Notes under the pieces: model-generated | Databases searched by the model: none | What the model was told of the DNA's origin: nothing | The model's input: only the letters and a program-made list of their open reading frames with translations | Assembly (NCBI GenBank): GCA_947505055.1 | Contig: CANNLO010000097.1 | Location: 1-13,426, forward strand | Direction: 5' to 3' | Length of the DNA stretch: 13,426 bases | Origin: Methylococcaceae bacterium | GTDB taxonomy: Bacteria; Pseudomonadota; Gammaproteobacteria; Methylococcales; Methylomonadaceae | Position numbers and translations under genes: made by a program | Part shown: in pieces, positions 6,348 through 13,426 of the stretch | How positions within the stretch are numbered: the first letter of the stretch is position 1 | Layout of the letters: every line of letters starts with the position of its first letter

Positions 6348-8279
6348 TTGACAGACACGAAACATTTTTTTAGTAGTGAAGGTGGCTTGGCCGAGGTGAT
6401 ACCGGGTTATCAGCCCAGGGCAGCCCAACTTGAAATGGCAGAGGCTATTGCCCGTGCCATCGACACCAATCAAAATTTAATTGCCGAAGCAGGCACGGGA
6501 ACCGGCAAGACTTTTGCGTATTTGGTGCCGGCAATTTTATCCGGCAAAAAAGTCATTATTTCGACCGGCACCAAAAATTTGCAGGATCAGTTGTTTAACA
6601 AAGATTTACCAGTAATTCGCAAAGCGATTAAAACACCGTTTATTGCCGCATTGTTAAAAGGTCGCAGTAATTATTTGTGTACTTATCGTTTGCAAAACGC
6701 TGTAACGTCAACTTTTGGTTTTAGCAAGGAAGATGCGGTTGCGCTGGCAAAAATAAAATCCTGGTCAAAGCGCACCAAATCCGGTGATACCTCAGAAATG
6801 TCGGAGGTTAACGAAGCTGATCCTGTCTGGTATCAGGCGACCTCGTCCCTGGATAATTGTCTGGGGCAGGATTGTCCTGATTATGCCGAGTGTTTTTTGG
6901 TTAAAGCCCGAAAAAAGGCGCAGGAATGCGAGATTTTGGTAGTCAATCATCATTTGTTATGCGCTGACTGGTCGATACGCGACAGTGGTTTTGGCGAGTT
7001 ATTGCCCAACGCCGAAGTCGTTATTATCGACGAAGCCCATCAGCTGGCCGATACCGCGTCAAATTTTTTAGGCATTACTGTCAGCGCCAAGCAATTAAAT
7101 GATTTGGCGAAAGATGCGTTGATGGAATATTTTAAAGACGCAACTGATCTGCCTGCTTTGCGCACTGCCTGTGAAGACTTGGAGCATGAGGTTAAAGATT
7201 TGCGGCTGGCGTTTGGTATCGAACTTAAACGCGGTGATTGGAAAGATATCGAAAACAGTCCGAAAATAACCGCCAATTTGATTGCGGTTAAAGAACAGTT
7301 ACAGCGCCTTGCCGATCAACTGGAACTGGCTTCGGTTAAAACCAAAGGCTTGGATTCATGCTTTAAACGTGCTGATGAACTGTTACAACAGTTAAAGATT
7401 ATTCTCGATGACAGCAGCGGTAAATGGATACGCTGGTACGAAACTTATAAAAACACCTTTACCCTGAGTCGAACACCGCTGGACATTGCTTCGGAGTTTC
7501 ATTCATTTATGCAACAGCATCAGGCCGCGTGGATTTTTACCTCGGCGACCTTGAGTGTGGCCAACAAGTTTGACCATTTTGCCAATAACCTTGGGCTTGG
7601 TAATGCCGCTAGTGAAAGTTGGGGTAGTCCTTTCGATTATGCCCATCAATCCTTGTTTTATCATCCCAAAGGTTTGCCGCAGCCCAATGACCCCGAGTTT
7701 ATTCCTGCTATTGTCGACTTTGCCTTGCCGGTGTTGCAGGCCAGCAAGGGTAGGGCATTCTTTTTGTTTACCAGTCATCGCGCACTGAAACAGGCGGCTG
7801 AATTGTTGGAGACAAAAATTGATTTTCCGTTGTTGATTCAGGGTAGTCGCCCCAAGGCCTTATTATTGGATGAATTTAAAGCTGCAGGTAACGCGGTGTT
7901 ATTGGGTACCTCTAGTTTTTGGGAAGGTGTGGATGTTCGCGGCGAGGCATTATCTTGCGTTATCATCGACAAACTGCCTTTTGCATCGCCGGGTGATCCG
8001 GTGTTGAAAGCGCGTCTTGATGCCATGACTAAACAGGGCCGGAACTCGTTTTTTGAATATCAGTTGCCCACCGCAGTTATCGCTTTAAGACAAGGAATTG
8101 GCCGATTAATTCGAGATGTTACAGATCGGGGTGTGTTGATGATTTGCGATCCACGCTTGTTAAAAAAATCGTACGGCCAGATATTTTTAGACAGTGTGCC
8201 GGCGATGAAGCGTACCCGTGATATAGAAGACGTGCGGCTGTTTTTTAAAGATGAATCGTTAGATAAAGAGATCGAATAA
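6348..8279 (+). CDS. yoaA: YoaA-like FeS helicase (DinG/XPD family)
   Basis: ATP-dependent superfamily 2 DNA helicase of the DinG/YoaA group, 643 residues (E. coli YoaA is about the same length). Seen in order: Walker A AGTGTGKT (48-55); four cysteines C111, C171, C176 and C182 placed as in the [4Fe-4S] domain; NHHLL (200-204); the DEAH box (228-231); TSATL (399-403); FWEGVDV (524-530); and motif VI QGIGRLIR (582-589). Adjacency to tsaB, as in E. coli, favours YoaA over DinG. In E. coli YoaA binds the HolC subunit of the polymerase III clamp loader and helps repair damaged forks; holC is not in this window. The start is a TTG, chosen because AAAGAG lies six bases before it and it gives the family length. 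The stop overlaps the tsaB start. Confidence 0.92.
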   Translation: MTDTKHFFSSEGGLAEVIPGYQPRAAQLEMAEAIARAIDTNQNLIAEAGTGTGKTFAYLVPAILSGKKVIISTGTKNLQDQLFNKDLPVIRKAIKTPFIAALLKGRSNYLCTYRLQNAVTSTFGFSKEDAVALAKIKSWSKRTKSGDTSEMSEVNEADPVWYQATSSLDNCLGQDCPDYAECFLVKARKKAQECEILVVNHHLLCADWSIRDSGFGELLPNAEVVIIDEAHQLADTASNFLGITVSAKQLNDLAKDALMEYFKDATDLPALRTACEDLEHEVKDLRLAFGIELKRGDWKDIENSPKITANLIAVKEQLQRLADQLELASVKTKGLDSCFKRADELLQQLKIILDDSSGKWIRWYETYKNTFTLSRTPLDIASEFHSFMQQHQAAWIFTSATLSVANKFDHFANNLGLGNAASESWGSPFDYAHQSLFYHPKGLPQPNDPEFIPAIVDFALPVLQASKGRAFFLFTSHRALKQAAELLETKIDFPLLIQGSRPKALLLDEFKAAGNAVLLGTSSFWEGVDVRGEALSCVIIDKLPFASPGDPVLKARLDAMTKQGRNSFFEYQLPTAVIALRQGIGRLIRDVTDRGVLMICDPRLLKKSYGQIFLDSVPAMKRTRDIEDVRLFFKDESLDKEIE

Positions 8280-8962
8280 TGAAGTTATTGGCAGTAGAAA
8301 CCTCAACCGAAGCCTGCTCGGCAGCTTTGATCATTGATGGTGAGGTTGCAGAGCGTTTTGAATTGGCCCCCAAAGAACATACCAAACTGATCTTGCCGAT
8401 GATCGATTCCTTAATGGCTGAAGCGGGCTTAAGCCCTCAGCAGCTTGATGGGTTGGCATTTAGTCGTGGCCCTGGTTCGTTTACCGGCGTTCGCATTGCT
8501 ACCGGCGTAATTCAGGGCATTGCCCTGGGTGCCGACTTGCCGGTAGTTTCCGTGTCAACCCTTGCTGCGCTGGCTCAGGATTTTTTCGAAAACAACGCTC
8601 AAGACGCTGCCTTTGTGGCAATGGATGCGAGGATGGAAGAGATTTTTTGGGGTGTTTATCGTTGTGATAGTGCAGGATACGCTGAACTGATGGGTAACGA
8701 AGCCGTTACCCCGGCTGATTTGGTCGATTTCCCAGAGTTGCTGGGGGTCGGTATTGGTTCGGGCTGGGGTGTTTATTCTCAGGAATTAATGAGCCGTCTG
8801 GTTAATCGTGTTAGTCGCTATGAGGCAGAAAGATTGCCCAGAGCCAAGGCCATTGCCAAGTTGGGCGCACGAGGTTTTGAACTGGGTTTGGCCGTCCCGG
8901 TTGAGCAGGCCATGCCGGTTTATTTGAGGGATAAAGTAGCCAGGAAAGAATCTGAGCGTTAA
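8279..8962 (+). CDS. tsaB: tRNA t6A synthesis protein TsaB
   Basis: TsaB (formerly YeaZ) is the scaffold partner of TsaD in the TsaBCDE system that installs threonylcarbamoyl-adenosine at position 37 of ANN-decoding tRNAs. The 227 residues show the typical start MKLLAVETSTEACSAAL, the motif FSRGPGSFTGVRI (61-73), and a family-typical end PVYLRDKVA. The ASKHA fold is present but TsaB is not itself the catalyst. The start codon overlaps the yoaA stop as TAATG, so translational coupling is likely; no separate promoter is visible. tsaD, tsaC and tsaE are not in this window. Confidence 0.94.
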   Translation: MKLLAVETSTEACSAALIIDGEVAERFELAPKEHTKLILPMIDSLMAEAGLSPQQLDGLAFSRGPGSFTGVRIATGVIQGIALGADLPVVSVSTLAALAQDFFENNAQDAAFVAMDARMEEIFWGVYRCDSAGYAELMGNEAVTPADLVDFPELLGVGIGSGWGVYSQELMSRLVNRVSRYEAERLPRAKAIAKLGARGFELGLAVPVEQAMPVYLRDKVARKESER

Positions 8963-8964
8963 GT

Positions 8965-9014
8965 TTTTAGTTCAATAACAGAATCTGGCTATGGATTTTG
9001 TTATTGAACTAAAA
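8965..9014. repeat. Long near-perfect palindrome between tsaB and the GGDEF relic
   Basis: The first 15 bases (8965-8979, beginning TTTTAGTTC) are the exact reverse complement of 9000-9014. Pairing continues inward to 8987/8992 if three G-U pairs are allowed, making a 23-base RNA stem with a four-base loop GCTA. It begins two bases after the tsaB stop and ends four bases before the stop of the convergent GGDEF relic, so it lies symmetrically between two 3' ends. It may act as a bidirectional terminator, but neither side has a 3' T-tract outside the stem. Confidence 0.75.
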
Positions 9015-9018
9015 CAAT

Positions 9019-9516
9019 TCAGTTTGCTGATGCCAAGTTAACAAGGCTTTCAGCCATCACTTGATTTCTGCCGCTTTTTTTAGCTAGATACATTGTCTTA
9101 TCTACCCGTTCCACCAGGGTTTCAATCGAATCGTTTGGTTGAAAACTCGAGACACCAATTGAAACGGTTACAATTCCAATCGATTCTTTACTGTCCTTTC
9201 GTTTTAAAGGATGTTTGGCTAAAGCACCCCTTATTTTTTCTGCAATTTCCATCGCTTCATTAAATGGTGTGTCTGGCATGATAATGGCCATTTCTACTCC
9301 ACCATAGCGGGCGTCATAATGGTGTTCGATAATATTTTGTTTCATTAAATTAGCGGTATATCGGAGCACGTTATCACCAACTTGATGGCCAAATGTATCA
9401 TTGACTTTCTTGAAATGATCAAGGTCTCTCAAGCATTCGCCGCAAACTGGATCTTCATTCCGGTCGAGAATTAACCAAATATGCGATTCAGTGGCTTGAA
9501 AGGCAGACTTAGTAAA
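9019..9516 (-). pseudogene. Truncated GGDEF domain gene, degenerate GGVEM motif
   Basis: The frame is open from a stop at 9517-9519 to the stop at 9019-9021 (about 165 codons). It encodes most of a diguanylate cyclase domain: SAFQATESHIWLILDR, then DLDHFKKVNDTFGHQVGD (metal and substrate helix), DARYGGVEMAII, PDTPFNEAMEIAEKI, TVSIGVSSF and DKTMYLAKKSGRNQV. The signature GGEEF has become GGVEM, losing an active-site acidic residue. No ATG with a ribosome binding site starts the frame, the DPLTGLPNR opening is missing and there is no sensory domain. An LPN tripeptide in the neighbouring frame (9516-9524) hints at a frameshift. It most likely no longer makes cyclic di-GMP. A short protein from the TTG at 9430-9432 is possible but unsupported. 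Confidence 0.75.
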
Positions 9517-9524
9517 TTAGGAAG

Positions 9525-9539
9525 CTATTCTGAGAATAG
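9525..9539. repeat. Short palindrome upstream of the GGDEF relic
   Basis: CTATTCT (9525-9531) and AGAATAG (9533-9539) surround a single G. It could be an old operator or part of the decayed gene. Apart from this, 9517-9690 holds no convincing gene. Confidence 0.35.
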
Positions 9540-9673
9540 AAAACCTGTTTAGAAAATTCATTTCGGCCAGATTTCATGTTCATAACTTTTAATAGCATTA
9601 CTATTCGTCTCAAATGAACAAAAAAAATCTGACTCAAAATGACTTTTCCTCGCTACGGGTTCTATTCTTGGAT

Positions 9674-9707
9674 ACTCTTCTAGAGTTATGTCGAGCAGGT
9701 AGCTCGA
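9674..9707 (-). terminator. Tandem small hairpins after the agmatine deiminase gene
   Basis: Directly beyond the stop codon, TCGAGC (9691-9696) pairs with GCTCGA (9702-9707) over a five-base loop. A second small stem, ACTCT/AGAGT (9674-9686), follows. No T-tract is present, so they may end the transcript or merely protect its 3' end. Confidence 0.35.
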
Positions 9708-10733
9708 TTAGGCTACTGCTTTGGGTTTGCCTTCAGGAAACTGCATGCTCATGCAATGCAGGCTGCCGTATTGGTAAACCAAGGGCCGACATGGGATGCC
9801 GAGAATCTTGCGGTCAGGAAAACAACCGACTAGCCGTGCCATAGCAATCGCATCCATCGGGTCGCCGTAAGTTGGCACCAATATGGCGTGATTGGTAATT
9901 AAAAAGTTGGCATAATTGGCTGGTAATTGTTGGCCGTCTTCATCATAAATTGCTTGCGGTAGCGGTAACGGAACCAAGTGATAGACGTCGCCATCATCAG
10001 TTCTAAAATCCTGTAATTGCGTTTCCATGAATTTCAAACTGTTGTAATGCACGTCTTCCGGATCATCACAGCTGGTATAGGCAATGGTGTTCGCCGAGCA
10101 AAACCGGGCCAACGAATCTATGTGGGCATCGGTATCATCACCAGTCAGATTTTCCTGATCCAGCCAGAATAAGCGTTTTGCACCTAGACGTTGTAATAAT
10201 TCCTGTTCTATATCCTGTTGGCTGAGGCCGTTATTTCGGTTAGGGTTTAACAGGCATTGTTTGGTAGTCAGAATGGTGCTGATGCCATCCGTCTCGACGC
10301 TTCCGCCTTCCAGGATAAAATCAATATCCGTGTAACTGGAACCTTTAAAGGGTTTTGAATTTAACAGTTTGTGGTTCAGGTCATTGTCGTGTTGATGTGT
10401 ATATTTATCGCCCCAGCCATTGAAAAGAAAATTCATGTGTATGATGGCGTTGTTTTTTTCTACGCTGAGAAAAACGGTATCCCTGACCCAGATGTCGTTA
10501 ACGGCAGCATGGATAAAATCGATATTGTCGTTGTTACTGATTAGAGATTGGATGTGTTGCTGATGGCTGTCGTCTCTGCACACAATATGCAGTTTTTGGA
10601 ACTGGCTGATGGTGTCGCTAATGACACTGTAGGTTTGTTCTACGTCATCAAGATTTATAAAGTCGCCGGTTTTATGTGGCCATGCGATGAGTATGGCTGC
10701 TTGTTTTTCCCATTCTGCTGGAAATCTGTTCAT
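9708..10733 (-). CDS. aguA: Agmatine deiminase (PAD family)
   Basis: Hydrolyses agmatine to N-carbamoylputrescine and ammonia, on the route to putrescine. The 341 residues show the guanidino-modifying enzyme pattern: start FPAEWEKQAAILIAWPH (4-20), NDIWVRD (79-85), EGGSVETDG (142-150), TTKQCLLNPNRN (156-167), GDDTDAHIDSLARF (198-211, His204), and the nucleophile Cys327 in YGSLHCMSMQFP. All core catalytic residues appear to be present. The WVRD motif continues TVFLS where many members have TGP, so this is a somewhat divergent subgroup. No partner N-carbamoylputrescine amidase (aguB) is next to it; it lies downstream of recN with a 129-base gap. An AGGG lies about 11 bases before the ATG. A related peptidyl-arginine deiminase-like activity cannot be excluded. 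Confidence 0.87.
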   Translation of the reverse strand: MNRFPAEWEKQAAILIAWPHKTGDFINLDDVEQTYSVISDTISQFQKLHIVCRDDSHQQHIQSLISNNDNIDFIHAAVNDIWVRDTVFLSVEKNNAIIHMNFLFNGWGDKYTHQHDNDLNHKLLNSKPFKGSSYTDIDFILEGGSVETDGISTILTTKQCLLNPNRNNGLSQQDIEQELLQRLGAKRLFWLDQENLTGDDTDAHIDSLARFCSANTIAYTSCDDPEDVHYNSLKFMETQLQDFRTDDGDVYHLVPLPLPQAIYDEDGQQLPANYANFLITNHAILVPTYGDPMDAIAMARLVGCFPDRKILGIPCRPLVYQYGSLHCMSMQFPEGKPKAVA

Positions 10734-10862
10734 AATTTTTTTTTCCCTGTAGTTGTGAGCTCCGGCTGTGTGCCGAAATCTGAGTGGAGCAACAATGCTT
10801 GCAAGCGTCCAGTCTTCCTCTTTCCCGTGAGGATTTTTTAAATTAAAGTGGTTTCCTCTTTT
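10734..10862 (-). other. Gap between recN and agmatine deiminase
   Basis: No gene is visible. It holds a ten-base palindrome GCTTGCAAGC (10797-10806) and a compound stem GCTCC/GGAGC (10759-10763 with 10786-10790) enclosing CGGC/GCCG. On the plus strand there is also a small TCCTC/GAGGA stem followed by six T (10816-10839), but no plus-strand gene feeds it. A promoter for aguA may be here; I could not single one out. Confidence 0.35.
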
Positions 10863-12539
10863 TCAAAAGGCGAGGTTGGCGCTTAGCATTTCTTTAGCAT
10901 GTGCCAGCGTATTGGCGGTTATATTGACGCCGCCCAGCATTCTGGCCACTTCCTCGATTCGTTCTTCGGTCTCCAGTAACCTTACATTGGAGGAAGTTAT
11001 ATCGGTTTGATTGTTCTTTTCAACATAAAGGTGGTGATGCGCTTGTGCAGCGACTTGTGGAAGGTGAGTGACGCACATGACTTGCCGGTTATGGCTTAAG
11101 CTGCGCAGTTTTTGTCCGACGATTTCGGCAATGCCTCCGCCTATGCCTGAGTCTACCTCATCAAAAATCATGGTCGGGGTGGATTTATCACTGGATGTGG
11201 TAACTTGAATTGCCAGGCTGATACGCGATAATTCGCCGCCTGAAGCTACTTTAGCCAGAGGTTTTGCAGGCAGGCCGGGATTGGCACTGACCAGGAATTC
11301 GATTTTATCTTTGCCATTAAGTTTGGGTGTCTCGCTCTCCAGTGCGGAAATATCGACCAGAAATTCACCTTGCGGCATACCCAGTTCCTTAATCATGTCA
11401 GAAATCTTTTGTTGCAGCTTTTTGCCGACTTGCAGACGCTGTTCAGATAATTGTGCAGCGAGTTGGTGATATTGGGCAAGTAATTGTTCGACGTTGATGG
11501 TTAGCTCTTCAATGCGTTCACTGCTGTGGGCCAAGCCATCAAGTTCGTGTTCAAGTTTGCCGACTAATTCGGGTAATTGGTCTGGGGTAACGTGATGTTT
11601 GCGGCTCAGGTTTTGAATGATGCCAATCTGATTTTCCAGGGTTTCCAGGCGCTGCGGGTCAGCTTCTTGAGATTCAAGAAAGCGGCGCAATTGCAGTGCT
11701 GCTTCTTCAAGCTGGATCTGTGATTCAGTGAGCAGAGTGCAGATTTCGTTTAATTCCGGCGCGAATTGGGCAATGTGGCTTAGTTCGCCGAGACAATGGT
11801 TAAGCATTTGATTGATCGATTGTTGGTCGTTTTCATACAGTAGATCTACCTGGGCTTGACCTGTACTTATGATTTGTCCGAGGTTGGCTAGTTTGGCGTG
11901 TTCTTCAGAAAGTTCTGCATAGTCGAAGTTGGCCAAATCCAGTTGCTGCAATTCTTCCAACTGATAATGCAGTAATTCTTCGCGTTCGGTTTGATCAACG
12001 CTTGATTTAATTAGGTGTGCCAGTTCTTTGCTGGTTTGATGCCATTGCCGGTAACTGGTGTTGACACTGTCTAGCAAAGGTTGGTTTTTTGCGTAGGCAT
12101 CCAGCAGGCGGCGTTGCTCGTCATTGTTAAGTAGCGTTAAATGAGCATGTTGCCCGTGAATCTCGACCAATTTTTCACTGAGTTCCTGCAAAGCCTGCAA
12201 AGTAACCGGGCGGTTGTTGATATAGGCTTTGGACCGACCATCATGATTAACCAGGCGACGGATCAGGCATTGTTGTTCGGCATCCAGTTCGTGTTCTTTA
12301 AGCCATTGTAGCGCTAATGGGGCATCAGCCAAATCAAACTCAAGATTAATCTCGGCCCGTTTGCAATTGGGTCGTACATAGCCGGAATCGGCTCGGTCGC
12401 CTAAAGCAAGTCCCAAGGCCGTTAATAAAATAGATTTGCCGGCTCCGGTTTCTCCGGTCAGTACCGACATGCCTTTTTCCAGATCGAGATCCAGCGTTTT
12501 AACGACAGCAAGGTCGAGAATATTAAGATTTAATAGCAT
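10863..12539 (-). CDS. recN: DNA repair protein RecN
   Basis: SMC-like ATPase for double-strand break repair and recombination. From the ATG at 12537-12539 it is 558 residues, close to the usual 550-560. Walker A GETGAGKS is at 29-36, followed by coiled-coil arms (roughly 150-380, rich in Glu, Gln and Leu), the ABC signature VASGGELSR (431-439) and Walker B TMIFDEVD (456-463) with THLPQVAAQA downstream. An upstream in-frame GTG (12558-12560) would add seven residues. I prefer the ATG because known RecN proteins begin within a few residues of the ILDLAVV strand, though neither start has a good ribosome binding site. It overlaps the end of nadK by 17 bases, indicating one transcript and translational coupling. 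Confidence 0.94.
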   Translation of the reverse strand: MLLNLNILDLAVVKTLDLDLEKGMSVLTGETGAGKSILLTALGLALGDRADSGYVRPNCKRAEINLEFDLADAPLALQWLKEHELDAEQQCLIRRLVNHDGRSKAYINNRPVTLQALQELSEKLVEIHGQHAHLTLLNNDEQRRLLDAYAKNQPLLDSVNTSYRQWHQTSKELAHLIKSSVDQTEREELLHYQLEELQQLDLANFDYAELSEEHAKLANLGQIISTGQAQVDLLYENDQQSINQMLNHCLGELSHIAQFAPELNEICTLLTESQIQLEEAALQLRRFLESQEADPQRLETLENQIGIIQNLSRKHHVTPDQLPELVGKLEHELDGLAHSSERIEELTINVEQLLAQYHQLAAQLSEQRLQVGKKLQQKISDMIKELGMPQGEFLVDISALESETPKLNGKDKIEFLVSANPGLPAKPLAKVASGGELSRISLAIQVTTSSDKSTPTMIFDEVDSGIGGGIAEIVGQKLRSLSHNRQVMCVTHLPQVAAQAHHHLYVEKNNQTDITSSNVRLLETEERIEEVARMLGGVNITANTLAHAKEMLSANLAF

Positions 12540-13426
12540 GAGGATCGTTGTGGTAACCACTACTCCAGTTTAGTTTATTCCTGAGGATATAATAAAAATC
12601 ATGGCCTTCAGGGTGTAAAATTCTAATCGGTTTGGGGTCTTTTTTAATCAAAATCTTGTCGCTGATCAATACTTCAGGGATTTCGATATGATCGCAAGTC
12701 ACCAGTGCGTTGATTTGCTTGGTTTGGCAAAAGCTTATTTCAATTTCGGCCGAATCGTCAATCACTATAGGCCGATTTGATAAAGTATGTGGATTTAATG
12801 GTACTAAAACCAGCGCATTTAACGAAGGATGCAGTATGGGGCCACCCGCTGAAAGTGAATAGGCAGTAGAGCCGGTCGGTGTAGAGATTATGAGGCCGTC
12901 AGAGCGTTGCGAGTTTAAAAACACATTATCTATTTTGGTGATAATTTCTATCATGCTTGGTGTTACCCAACGGTGAATAACAACTTCATTGACCGCCGTT
13001 TCTTCGTGGATGATGTGGCCATCCCGAATGATTTTGGTGCGCAATAAATGCCGTTTTTCTTCCTTAAACTGTCCTTGAAGAATCTGTTGGAGCTTGTCAA
13101 TGAGTTGGTCGGGTGAAATATCCACCAAAAAACCCAGTCGCCCCAGATTGATACCTATCAACGGGATGTCGTATTCTAGGATGGCGCGGGCGGCAGCCAA
13201 AAAGGTACCGTCTCCGCCAACGGCAATAACCAGATCACATTGCTGTCCCAAGGTGTTGATTGGGCATGATTTAACTAATGGATTGTCAATGAAATGGGCG
13301 CTATCTTTAGCCACCATCACCGTATAATGATGTTGTTTAAGAAAGGTATACAAGACAGCAAGGGTCGTGGCGATACTGGGATCGCTGGGTTTTCCGATTA
13401 TGCCTATAGTCTTGAAAGGAGTCTGC
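12523..13426 (-). CDS. nadK: NAD kinase, start beyond the right edge
   Basis: Phosphorylates NAD+ to NADP+. The frame runs from the stop at 12523-12525 through the right edge, giving 300 residues in the window; the first readable ones are QTPFKTIGIIGKPSDPS, so only a few N-terminal residues are missing. Counting from that Gln, the GGDG motif is at 70-73, GINLGRLGFLVD at 91-102, and the SDGLIISTPTGSTAYSLSAGGP substrate loop follows near 180. The protein extends a little past the usual end (WSSGYHNDPHAIKS), and that tail coding overlaps recN. The conserved nadK-recN order fits a gammaproteobacterial chromosome. Upstream control is outside the window. Confidence 0.95.
   Translation of the reverse strand, partial: QTPFKTIGIIGKPSDPSIATTLAVLYTFLKQHHYTVMVAKDSAHFIDNPLVKSCPINTLGQQCDLVIAVGGDGTFLAAARAILEYDIPLIGINLGRLGFLVDISPDQLIDKLQQILQGQFKEEKRHLLRTKIIRDGHIIHEETAVNEVVIHRWVTPSMIEIITKIDNVFLNSQRSDGLIISTPTGSTAYSLSAGGPILHPSLNALVLVPLNPHTLSNRPIVIDDSAEIEISFCQTKQINALVTCDHIEIPEVLISDKILIKKDPKPIRILHPEGHDFYYILRNKLNWSSGYHNDPHAIKS

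Noticed and set aside
9614..9844. Plus-strand ORF of 76 codons starting MNKKNLTQNDF
   Set aside because: More than half of it is antisense to the C-terminus of the agmatine deiminase; there is no ribosome binding site or recognisable motif.
10816..10839. Plus-strand terminator-like stem with six T after recN
   Set aside because: The stem is just five pairs, and no plus-strand gene lies upstream to be terminated.
13094..13327. Plus-strand ORF opposite nadK
   Set aside because: It is antisense to conserved NAD kinase motifs and has no independent support.
1..13426. CRISPR arrays, tRNA or rRNA genes, insertion sequences, defence or phage genes
   Set aside because: I read both strands for regular spaced repeats, cloverleaf-like stems and transposase motifs and found none.

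Overview
The window reads as a piece of a gammaproteobacterial chromosome. The basis is gene order and protein type: a nadK-recN pair, a yoaA-like helicase overlapping tsaB, the enterobacterial/pseudomonad type of glutamate-cysteine ligase, and an AldB-type aldehyde dehydrogenase remnant. The modest GC content and AT-rich intergenic DNA would suit a gammaproteobacterial methanotroph or a similar environmental lineage, but that is a guess from general resemblance and no marker here proves it.

Layout. At the left edge a partial minus-strand gene encodes a receiver-like domain with Asn where the phosphorylated Asp is expected. It is divergent from a plus-strand HDOD signalling protein (742-1581). 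From about 1582 to 2178 lies a decayed stretch: a hairpin, a short minus-strand ORF of unknown function, and the frameshifted 3' end of an aldehyde dehydrogenase gene. Next comes a minus-strand thiol/sulfur pair, gshA followed by cysH (4520 down to 2179). CysH carries the iron-sulfur cysteines typical of APS reductases. Divergent from gshA is a two-domain PPK2-class polyphosphate:AMP phosphotransferase (4685-6166). A yoaA-like FeS helicase (6348-8279) and tsaB (8279-8962) follow and overlap by one base.

The right part runs on the minus strand. A long, almost perfect palindrome (8965-9014) separates tsaB from a truncated GGDEF gene (9019-9516) whose signature motif has changed to GGVEM. Then come an agmatine deiminase (9708-10733), recN (10863-12539) and nadK (12523 to beyond the right edge).

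How the genes relate. NadK makes NADP+, and NADPH supports sulfate assimilation and glutathione recycling, served by the cysH-gshA pair. PAP converts AMP to ADP with polyphosphate. YoaA and RecN are genome-maintenance factors, and TsaB works in tRNA t6A synthesis. These are mostly housekeeping genes. The unusual material is in the two decayed spots (1582-2178 and 8963-9707) and in the left-edge signalling pair. I found no CRISPR array, tRNA, rRNA, insertion sequence or phage module, and nothing that amounts to a clear new multi-gene system.
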